From Schizochytrium sp. CCTCC M209059 (Eukaryota > Sar > Bigyra > Thraustochytrida > Thraustochytriidae), in contig KN805438.1 of NCBI GenBank assembly GCA_000818945.1, positions 89,292-111,623 of the forward strand: a stretch of DNA of 22,332 bases, read 5' to 3'. Positions 8,101 through 17,000 of the stretch are shown here, piece by piece. The number at the start of each line of letters is the position of its first letter. The stretch's first letter is position 1. The notes under the pieces were generated by a model, which saw only the letters and a program-made list of their open reading frames with translations, did not search any database and had not been told where the DNA came from. A program made the position numbers and the translations under genes.

Positions 8101-10583
8101 GTTTTCCCAACCTCTTCCAACAGTCGTGGCACATTTTGCACGCTCATGCGCTCAAGCGAGTGAGGTTGCGTGCGCTGCAAATAGCCGCGCATACGCGCCT
8201 GAATCTTACAAATGCAATGCAACGCTCGTACTTCGCGCGCTTTCGAGACATCGCCAAAGTATGCCAGCTCAACGTCACTCCGTTCAGCACGCTCCGCCAC
8301 TCGCGCTGCTCGCGCCAGACTCGGAAGCACCTGATTTCGAGCCCATCGTTGCATGATAATTGCATTCACGCTAAATTGGCTGCGCCGCAGACGGTACAGA
8401 AGCTGTCGCTCCTCCTCCTTGACACGTGCCCGCTCCTCGAGAACGAGCGTCAACTCCCTCATGACCCGCTTGCGTAGTTCCAAGACGTCGCGAGCAGGCG
8501 CAAGCACCATTGAAAGCTCCTCCATCGGCGATAATCGACGTCCCGAGACCGGCACAGGCATCGCCATTTCGAGCTTTGCCCCTCGAGAAACGCCCAACAT
8601 TTGCGATTTCGCTACGGCTTCTTCGACAATGTGGAGGATCTGTCGCTGCTCCCTCTTGATCGCCAATGCCAAGACCACGTCACTGTGAGATTGACGCCAC
8701 TCCCAGCCGCGCACACAGGCTTGAATCCGCGTTGCCGCAGACCATTCGGTTCGAAGCCGTGCCATGTGCGCATCAAAATGCCGGCGCCATTGACCTCGCC
8801 GCACAACACGCTGCAGCGCAACGAACCTTTGCAAAATCTGAAAATGGCGCAGAACACGTCGTCCACGCCACAATCTCTGCAAACTCCGTGCCGCATTCGC
8901 CGTCTTGTTCCTATTCCGAATCAGGAGGTATGACAGCGTATTCGCTCCTTGGGCAAGAAAGTATCGCCACAACTTTTGAACCTTCGAGGCCATCTCGTTT
9001 TCCACACGTATCCGCGCTCGCAGCAAATCGGTCGCCGTTTGGCCGTCCAATTGCAAGCCTCCCAGTTCTTCTTCTGCTGCTGCTGCTCCTAATTCACCTT
9101 GAAGTGCGTCGTCGGCCACACCAGCGTATATTATTTTCAGCCATGGCGCTCGACTGCAAATGACCTCGACAGGAACCTCTACGCCCTGAAGCACCAAGCG
9201 TCGTAGATCTTGCGTTACGAGATCTATCAAAATATTGTCAGCAGTAAGACCTTTCAAGCCCGCGACGTCCAAACTCAGCAGTCGAGAGTCGCGGCACTGC
9301 CACGCTGTTCCATATAGCGAACTACAATAAGCGACATCAAGGCTGCGAAGCGTTCCGCGCACCGAAAGCAATGTTTCGGCAAGAACTTCATTTTTCACCT
9401 TGGGGCAGGCCCGCAAGCAAAGGTCAACAAGCATGCGAAGTCTTCCGATCCGTCGCAAAGATAATGCGCCCAGTGTATTGCTGCGGGAAATGTGAAGCGA
9501 TGCTAGCGCAACGCCTTCCACTTCAGAAGGAATTCCCAAGTTTTTGCTTTGCTTCATTTGTAGCCGAGCCAGTTGACGTGGGCAGTTTTGAAAAAAGACG
9601 CGCAGGAATTCGGGCGTGAGGGCGTTTATGCCATCCATGCGCAAGTCCCGCATTGTACTGATTTGGGATAGAGCTATTGCACATCGATTGGTAAGTTGCA
9701 AACAGAGCCCAAGGTCTAGAATTTCGAGATGTGGCGCCAATGGAAGCGCGCAGACGCCACGATCTGTAATTTCATTGCAAGAACGCAGGTAGAGCTCGCG
9801 AAGGCAGCGAGCAGACTCCACGATCCAACGGAGAGCCTCGTCTTCCACAAAATTGCAACGCGAAAGGTCCAGCACCTGCAAGTTGTGGTGAACGATGAGA
9901 GAGACGTCGTGGTGAGCACTTGGAAGCGTCAAAAATGCACTTCCCCGAAGTCGTCTATTATCACAGAACCAAATCCGTCTCAGCTCCGTACATTGCTCCA
10001 CAAGTGCGCTGAGGCCTTCATCTGTTGTGTTTATACAACTGGAGAAGTTCGCATTTTGAAGCGCTCGACACCCCTTTGAAACAAGATCCAGCCCCAAGTC
10101 AGACACAAGTGGACAGCCACTTAGATCAAGGCTCTCCAGCGCAGGGCAGTTTTCAGCGATTGCCTCGAGAGCAATGTCCGTGAGGAGTGCGCATCCTGGC
10201 AGCTCCAGAACGCAAAGTTCCGCTGAGAGGATACGCGTGACGAGGCCATTATCTGTGAGACTCGCGTTCCTGCAAATGAAGGCTCGCCAGTTCATCTTGA
10301 AGGCGGCCATGCACCTTTCGCTTGGCCACGACATCCCAACGTCGGGCCACGGGCTCAAGTCCACAGTTCGGCAAACCTCCCCGACTGGTGCGCCCTTGTC
10401 CAAAGTAAGCACATCGTTGTCCCCGTTTTCCGCTCCGGGTCCGCTGTATTCTCGACGGAAGCGTCGGCGAAAGGTCAGCTCCCACGCTTCATCGGTAAGC
10501 GCCGCTTCCTTCTCAAGAGTTGCAGCGGCTGCCTCGAGGGTCCAGCTGCTGGCAAGCTCGCCAGCAAAAGCCTCATTTTGCAT
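5151..10583 (-). CDS. Giant LRR (cysteine-type), IQ-motif, coiled-coil and EF-hand protein
   Basis: I chose the ATG at 10583-10581, giving 1810 residues. The frame runs five codons further up to a TTG, but there is no upstream ATG before an in-frame TGA. LRRs of the AMN1/FBXL cysteine type fill about 108-490 (LDLSGC, LYLRSCNEITD). IQ-like motifs follow near 568, 591, 618 and 791 (SLQRLWRGRR, RIQACVRGW, KIQARMRGY), which usually bind calmodulin. Helical, coiled-coil-like sequence runs from about 650 to 1150. Acidic tracts lie near 1155-1180 and 1324-1375. Two MABP-like beta segments (VYLWTRTS around W1296, FRLWVARS around W1506) flank the second acidic tract. C-terminal EF-hand loops start at D1600, D1632 and D1668; only the second is fully canonical. 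The last 60 residues are basic and helical. A calcium/calmodulin-linked scaffold is inferred. The first 50 residues might be a degenerate F-box. Confidence 0.88.
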   Translation of the reverse strand: MQNEAFAGELASSWTLEAAAATLEKEAALTDEAWELTFRRRFRREYSGPGAENGDNDVLTLDKGAPVGEVCRTVDLSPWPDVGMSWPSERCMAAFKMNWRAFICRNASLTDNGLVTRILSAELCVLELPGCALLTDIALEAIAENCPALESLDLSGCPLVSDLGLDLVSKGCRALQNANFSSCINTTDEGLSALVEQCTELRRIWFCDNRRLRGSAFLTLPSAHHDVSLIVHHNLQVLDLSRCNFVEDEALRWIVESARCLRELYLRSCNEITDRGVCALPLAPHLEILDLGLCLQLTNRCAIALSQISTMRDLRMDGINALTPEFLRVFFQNCPRQLARLQMKQSKNLGIPSEVEGVALASLHISRSNTLGALSLRRIGRLRMLVDLCLRACPKVKNEVLAETLLSVRGTLRSLDVAYCSSLYGTAWQCRDSRLLSLDVAGLKGLTADNILIDLVTQDLRRLVLQGVEVPVEVICSRAPWLKIIYAGVADDALQGELGAAAAEEELGGLQLDGQTATDLLRARIRVENEMASKVQKLWRYFLAQGANTLSYLLIRNRNKTANAARSLQRLWRGRRVLRHFQILQRFVALQRVVRRGQWRRHFDAHMARLRTEWSAATRIQACVRGWEWRQSHSDVVLALAIKREQRQILHIVEEAVAKSQMLGVSRGAKLEMAMPVPVSGRRLSPMEELSMVLAPARDVLELRKRVMRELTLVLEERARVKEEERQLLYRLRRSQFSVNAIIMQRWARNQVLPSLARAARVAERAERSDVELAYFGDVSKAREVRALHCICKIQARMRGYLQRTQPHSLERMSVQNVPRLLEEVGKTYTAQQSALEQISMFNSLLARCEGNQQHFSDIVTGSAKAKHKFWGNLGASVRLRILVCERFASNYAKRLRYHGETSAFVRAQLQQLRTTEHLAGLVGKYLTQRRGELDRGEHGYAALEDAKVRLLFAQTAPENSLTLERELMEIEGQWLSECSANIKRSHSEILSMLRAFVVHETTRLTMELTLQRTIMREYRKIADVVRCEWAWRRELLATDLASVQMNDAETRAYLKEQTTRLEACVKRSMEENETRTEAFVTMCSQERMQCMTLDKRTVRKLEKDIMQIRREVKYKAWTAIVPANRLKPAELVAVQDQMLAARNRVDNDHAHRAAVDAEDDEGDGDSQANEEDDEHMTDTERMVRDLLDDAVQASRDATDPDLEPRVTGFEGIKELLMTDREREKQRMKAVIMERQRGRLGIAEGIASLKLTVGADEELGMKLLNGKLRQRGLAIWSCVRRDLCECFQLAEPVYLWTRTSTTALHHIRGLRLDCEVDPRLGPRLGLDDNNSDDNGSDDDDDEDDDSSEGLSASEDDEQPGAQDGGRENEDNESGEDVWAGRRRRASLALAKASRRVSTRATQAAQRATGHSDMNKLSTALGRLTAASKGARARVPQQDAVYNSKIPTFAILVSREGTPGESIVDVRVAIGDADAETLGNRGYECLDGEMGVPEKKRERVREPFRLWVARSETYMAPTAVDLGKLYERKAEFQAMFEQNPGNKRVAQILHELEQEIKEVEFNREGEDDEALKLHKLEQTISGVCMSKKDTRKLMSCFSAMDTDHEGEVTLGQFMYYIGCEENALSRRIFKFLDVSGDGRMDFRELLHALATMCMFGPRELVNLMFKFADTEGKGEVLLDDLKRVMVLQHQLDPDDHFDLKRIVQHIERIYGSTTRMNFEQVYEVHVKYPMMFQPAFEIKIAMCKAFLGEAYWDRKRELFAEVRAELRKKNDREKTKLKRQKIQELRRQQGILTTRDRIQSKIYDAFDRLTS

Positions 10584-11097
10584 GCCCTTTGTCGACAAAC
10601 GGCAAAATGCCTTGAGCTCCGTCCGTCGTCACCCTGGGCGGGCTCGTGCGGTTGCCTCAAGTCGCAAGCGCGCCGCCGTGCATCCTACGGCCGCGCAGAG
10701 GCTCACTCCGCTCGCGCGCTCGCTTACGAGCCCCAAGCCAGAGCAGATCAGAGCAAAGCAAGGCAGAGCGAAGCAAAGCAAAGCAAAGGAAGCGGCATTG
10801 CTCGCAACTGTGACATTGACAGCACGGACGCTCAACGGTCAAATATAGCTGCTGGGTGTACATAGTAAAGGCTTATTTATGTGCAGCGCTGTGCACCCCG
10901 CAGCTTGAATGAGAGTCCCAGTTTCCACACAAGGGCTCTAGCCTCGATCGGTCGGCCTCGCTTAGCCTGGGACACGTACGTATACAGGTGTGGCCGTCAG
11001 AGCCCAAACGTAGCAGCCGCCGTCCGACCGCCGCGCGACAGGTCGGTCGCCACGCGACCACAGGCTCAGGTGGAGCGGTCGCCGGGGCGAGCCAAAG
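10584..11097. promoter_or_regulatory. Divergent promoter region shared by the two giant genes
   Basis: The two ATGs are 514 bases apart on opposite strands, so both promoters and leaders must lie here. On the minus strand TATATTT (10847-10841) is a TATA-like element 258 bases from the leftward ATG. Towards the rightward gene there is a palindromic ACGTACGT at 10974-10981 followed by GTATAC at 10980-10985. A GCAAA-type pentamer repeat lies on the leftward side. No further gene is supported here; the open frames are low-complexity. Confidence 0.6.
10752..10790. repeat. Imperfect pentanucleotide repeat (GCAAA)n in the divergent promoter
   Basis: Units of GCAAA, with GCAAG, GCAGA and GCGAA variants, run for about 39 bases. 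The motif is the complement of the GCTTT/TTTGC repeat at 3108-3130. Confidence 0.65.
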
Positions 11098-14000
11098 ATG
11101 GGGTCCGCGTACTCTGTAGACGACGTGCTCGCGCCCAAGGTGGAGCGTAAAATCGTGGAGAGCTTCCACCGGAATCGCATCGAGGAAACCATTGGAAAGT
11201 GGTCGCTCGAAGATGTAGACAAGGTACTTGAAAAGCTCAACAAGCAGCAGCCTGACAAGGAACTACGAAAACGCAAATTGACACGATGGAACTACATGTT
11301 CAACACGCTAGAAACGGTAGAATATGAACGCGCGCTGCGACAAACAAAGCACGACCGCGTCCATTTCCATCCGGCATGTCATCAGTATGCCATGTCGCAA
11401 GACCCGACATTGCAGGATGCTCTCGATGGAAAGCCAATCGAGTCGGTTGCCGAGGTAGTCAGCGCACAGGGCTCAAGCCCACCTGTCGACAAGAGCGAAT
11501 CGGACAAGGCGGCTGTTCAACAATCTCAACAGGTCGCGAACTCCACCGCCAGTAAAGACCCCAAGAGCGGCGACTCTGCCCCAGGTGGCAAGGACGGCCC
11601 TTTGGAAAATAACAAAGATGATGACGGTATCGTCTCGGAGGATGACGAAGATGCAGCATTAACTGGTGACGAGGATGAAAGTGGCGATGGAATAAACACC
11701 AAAGCAGACACAGACAGCAGAGCTGCCTTGCAAGAAATGCAGAAAAAGCTCCGCGCAAGCATCACGTCTCCCATCTTTTTTGGATACACCCTTCAGAGCG
11801 CAAAAGACCTTGACGAGGAGCTCGCCGTGACCTTTGAGGAGAACTGGAAGTCTATTCAGGTCGAAGATCATGAAGAAGAGGAACTTGCCAACGAAGAAGA
11901 AGCCATTCGAGAGCGCTTCGAGCGCCGAAAGGCAAAAGCTCTTCGAGAACGCGCCATGACCAAGAAAAAGACGGAAAAGGAACGCGAAGATATGATTCAA
12001 GCCTCCAAACGCGACGTTCTCGCAGGAAAGAAAACAATGAATGCAAAGGAATTTGAGCACTTTTCAAGGGACGCAGAGGAGCAGGAAGCCAATCGCAAGC
12101 AACAATGGGCAGAGGATGACGAAGCTCTGCGTATTGCGCAACACCTCGAAGACCACAAGGAGAAACAAGAACTTGCCAATTTGCTCGCGGCCAACGCGGC
12201 CAAACTCGCCAAATATTTTCGAGAAAAAGACACACCCAAGGGAGAAAAACTTGCAGCGCAAGCTGCCGCGCGACTTGATCAAGCGAACAAAACAATGGCA
12301 GAATGCAAGCAGGAACGTAATTTGCGCAATCTTGAGCTGCAGGAAGCACTGCGCGCCGCGGGGAAAAAGGCCGATCAAAACCCACATCGGGGTCTCATCA
12401 TGGTGGCCGAGACAGAATTGAAAAAGGCGGACGAGGCCTTGGAGGCGGCAACAAAGGTCTCTGAAGAACGGTCGGACGAGCTTGCACGGGCTAGGGAGCT
12501 GGAAATGCGCGAGGGAAAGTTCATTTCCCTCTACCATGTTCTTGTCAACGCTGACATCAATGCTGGTATGGATGCGTACACTGTGGAAGTGATGCGCCTC
12601 GTACTCGCGCTGGCCATGTTCAGTGGTGTGATTTTGGAAAAGAAATTGCGATACGTCTTTGAGCTCTTTGCCAAGCGTCAAGACACGATTGACGAGGCCG
12701 AGCTCTTTCGCCTCATCGAGCTTGCGACGCGTATTCTTGAAGATATGGGTGGCTGTCTCAAGCGACCGATTTATGAAGAGAGCGACGACGACGACAATGA
12801 TGACGACGGCGACGGAAACGATGATGGCGATCATGCGGGCAACCGAGCCGATGACTCTACCGCGGCTGCGACGGGAAAGGCTGGCAACCTTGAGGTTGCG
12901 AATGCGGATGTCAAATCAATGCAAGTGTCTGCAGCTCAGAACTCGAACTCGGAAACGAAAAAGAAAACCCGGCGAAGGAAACGCGAGAAAAGAAAGCGAC
13001 GTCGGAGAATTCTACGGCGATGTCCAGAGGCCTTTCTTCAAACGCTCGCGAGACGACAATTCGACGTTGCTCGAACCCCATCACCCCCAGAGGGGACAAA
13101 CGTGAGAACCATGACCGCATTCGAATTTTCAAGCTGCATGAGCCACCTTATTTGCATTTCAGAGGACCTGTCAAAAGTATTCAACGTACCTTGGGCCTAT
13201 GCAAATTTGAGCGAGTGGCAGCGGACGCGTATGTCGTACATTAAAAAGTATGAACTTGGCATGCTCTCGCTACGTGACCTCAACAAGCGCATTGCTCGAC
13301 TGTGGGTAACATACCGGCCATTGCTTGCGTTGGAGCAAAAGCAAACCATGCATGAACGCGCTCTCGCCATGGGGAGAAACGATCCTTTGAAACCAGATTA
13401 TGCCAAATTTATGACGCGACGAAAACACAAGTTGCAGAGCAACGTCGTGCCCCTCGAGCATGGTGGACTCGGGAACATTTTGTACTATCAGTCGCGCATT
13501 ACGTACAATGCGGCAATGATGGTTCAAGCAGCGTGGCGAAGCAAGCTTGGGCGACGTCGCGCGGAACGCGAAGTCAAACGACGCGCTTTCTTTGCAGCCT
13601 GGCGCGTGGCGCTCGAAGAATCGCGCGCAAAGGTAGAACGCGAATTCGCCAAGCGCGAGGCCCAGGCCGCAAATACAGTGGGCCGCATGAAGTGGGACGC
13701 CACTGTGCGTATGCGTCAGGGCAAACTGCGTGCGCTTGGACAAGCATTCAGTCGTGAAGAAGTTGTCGCGCTTCTCACCGAAGAAGAAGTCAAGGTGGCG
13801 CAGACCAGCGTTGACGAAGAGTTTGAGAAGATGAAACTCGAGAGGGGCATCAAAAACGACGACGAAATTGCCCGCGAGGCCGCAGATCGCGAGCGCCAAC
13901 GTCTCGAGCAAGAGGAAAAGCTCAAGTCCGTTGTGGACCGTCGAATCATCAACGTGCAAATGAAATCTGAGTGGCAGCTCGTGCGGGAAGGACGCCGTCG

Positions 14001-17000
14001 AGATAGCAAGATCCGTCGCGAGGCGCGCAAGGCCTTTATCGAACGCCGAAATCTGCGCAAAAAAGGCTGGGATCCGGATGACCCCAAGACATATGTGCTT
14101 GAAGAGCTACCGGAGACGGTCGATCCTGAACGAGGTCTCCCCAATCTTGACAAGCTCAACTATCTTGAAGACATGAACGAAGATGACGAGCAAGCACGCG
14201 CGGACAGGGATAACCACAGCAGTGGTGACGGAGATGCACCTGAAAAGGAGGCGGACTTGGACGCTGTTGATTTTAGGGGAAATAGTACTCGTGCTTCTGA
14301 CGACGACGACGGCGACGAGGACGAAAATGAAGACCTCCTGGAAGATCCGGACAAGAAGGCCGAGGCCGCCGAGGAAGAGAAAATCAAGGCCAAGATGCAA
14401 CTTATCCCTTCCGAGCTCGCACCTGTGCGTCTCCCCGCGCCCGCCATGAACCTCGAAGCACGAGGGCGTCTCTTGGTGTTTGGTGCCAACCTTGCAGACC
14501 TTTATTTGGTAGGTCTTAGTGAGACCGAACAGCAAGCCTTGCAGTGGATGTCTCGATCGGCACCGGAGCCTTCGGATCTCGAGGCCCGTCTGCGCAGTAT
14601 CGGAACGACAATAACTGCCAAGAAAGCAGACGAGTTTCTCCAAGAATTGCCCTCCAAACCTCTCATCTTGCGTCTGCTCGCGCGATATGCGGAGCGTCCT
14701 GTGGCAGACCTCGAAAAGGAGCTGGCCATGCATTTCGGCCTCCTTCGTCGTGAAGTAAGCTGCATCGCGCGCGGGCTGCGGGCGCTTGCGGCCCAAGACT
14801 TTGAGTCATCAAGACTCGGCGCGCGAGCCGTGACTATACTTGAAGACATGCAACGGGAAGTCCCGCAACTTTCTGCCAACGATATGAAGGAGACGCACGC
14901 GGAGATCGAGCGCAAGGAGCGTCACGCTGCAAAGGATGCGCTCACGAAGCTCCAAAGTGAAAAACGAAAGGCTGCCATGGCCCGAGAAGCCGAAGAAGAC
15001 AGTGATGATGATGAGGAGGACGACGACGAGGATAGCCAGGCAGAAAGTTCGAGCGAGAAAGACCCCAAAGACGAAGACGAGGACAAAAGTCTCGCAGAGT
15101 CTCTCGAGAGTGAAGCAGACTCCAAGGCCGAAGTGCGCCTTCGCGAGCCGGCTTGGACGCATGACGACCCGGATCGGGAACCTACACTCGAGGAGAAAGC
15201 CTTTGCAGAAGTTGACGCTCGTCAGAAACGCATTCAAGAGCTGAGAAGGAACCTTAGCAAGGCTGTGGCGGAGCTCGAGTCCGCGGAAAAGGAGTATCGG
15301 CGAGCCGTGCGGCAGCGTCGGGGATTCATGGAAAAGAATCATCAACCCAAGAAGCTGACAAGTCCTAATCCAGGCCGACTCCTTGAAAAGGCCGTTTCCG
15401 TTTCTCAGATTGATCTCTCTGGAGCCGCGGCAACGCCAGCGCGGCCCCTTACCCGACAACAGAGCAAGCGTCTACAAAAAGCGGTCTCCTTTCTTGATGT
15501 AGGCGTCGAGGACACGAGTAAGGGTGAAGCCTCGAGCTCGCTTGCGTCAGGGTCCCGTCGCGAGCGCGATGGCTGGCGCGAACTGCAGTATACATCGAAA
15601 ATTAAAACCATGGGACGAAATTCGTACGGCCCGGGCGTTGCTGGTGCCTGGTATGCAGATCTTGGTAATGTCGAAGTCCATTCCGTCACTGCTGAGCATC
15701 GTTGGAACTGGACGCGACGATATTGCACCATCATCGAGCGCCCTGAAACATCGCAAACAGAGGTGATGCGCAAGTACACTGAACTTCATCATCTGTACGA
15801 GGACTTTTTGCAGCAGGCGGCGACGTTTGGAAGAACAATAATTTTAGAGCGCTTCCTGAGCGTCGAGCGCAAGTCGATCAGACCGGTTCGCGTCAGAGAT
15901 GCCGATGTGGGACGCGGCGACGTGCGCACATACTACAAAGTTGCCAACATTCGGTTCAAGTTCGCCACCGACGACGATGGTATCTGCGATGGGTCCGATG
16001 AGTTTGCGAGCAAATATCACGGTCATGCCATTCGTAACTCGATCGCATTCCAAAAGGCTCATCAGGGCCGCATTGTGGCTCCGTTCGAGGCAATGGTTGA
16101 GTTTAATGGATCGCGGTTGCACGCTGTGGCACATCTTCCCGTGGAGTTGGAGACGTATGATGCCAAGGGGAATCTCAAAAGCGCGGAGACCGACCATGTC
16201 TTGGGAACTGAGGATCGAGGACGGGCCATTAAAAACGCAGACAAGGGGCTCGACCGCCTTTTACGAGAGGTCGCAGGCCAACTTGGTCTCGCGCAGCACG
16301 GCGTCAAGGGCGAGCGAGACTTGCTCCCAAAGTACTTGTACACACCAGCCGATATGGTGGGCTTTCGAGATCACAAGTCGTCGCGTTTCTTTGTGACCAA
16401 CTTTCGCCGTCTCTTTCCGGGTGAGGATCCAACCGAAACGCCGCATCTGTCGCTAGCATCCCGTCAGCACTCTATTTTCTGGCGCCAGCTTCGACCTGAG
16501 TGGGTTAAAACGCTCGGAGTTTTGCAGTCCTCGGACGCTTTTTCCATGTTCACCTTGGACACCCCGGATTGGGAAGGTTTTTGCGTAAAGGCTAACGAGG
16601 CCACCCGACGTCTTATGTGCGAACGCATCCCTGCCTACGCTGAGGAATTGGCAGCCAGACCTGCAGACGAGATTCTTGACCTCGAGCTAACGCAGGAGAT
16701 GCATGCGCGAGGAATTAACATGAGACATCTCGGTCTGCTGCGTACCTTTTTCTGGCGTAGGGTCCGGGGTACTGTGTCCGTGACGTTCTCGGAACGCGTG
16801 CTACATGGAACCCACGACATCACCAAGGAGGTCAAGCCCGGTCAGCAAATCCGTCTCCGGAATCAGCGCTTTCGCATTTCTGTGGATCCCACCGACCCGT
16901 ACGATGGCGAATCAAAGACGATCTGCATCGAAGAGGACAATGCATTTGCAGAAAGGTCGTCGGACGAAAGCGATGCGCAAACCAAGAAGAAGCAGCACAA

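Noticed and set aside
12640..12735. A functional calcium-binding EF-hand near residue 525 of the giant rightward protein
   Set aside because: The flanking helices look EF-like, but aligning on the Ile puts Phe, Lys and Gln at ligand positions 1, 3 and 5, so it is described only as EF-like.
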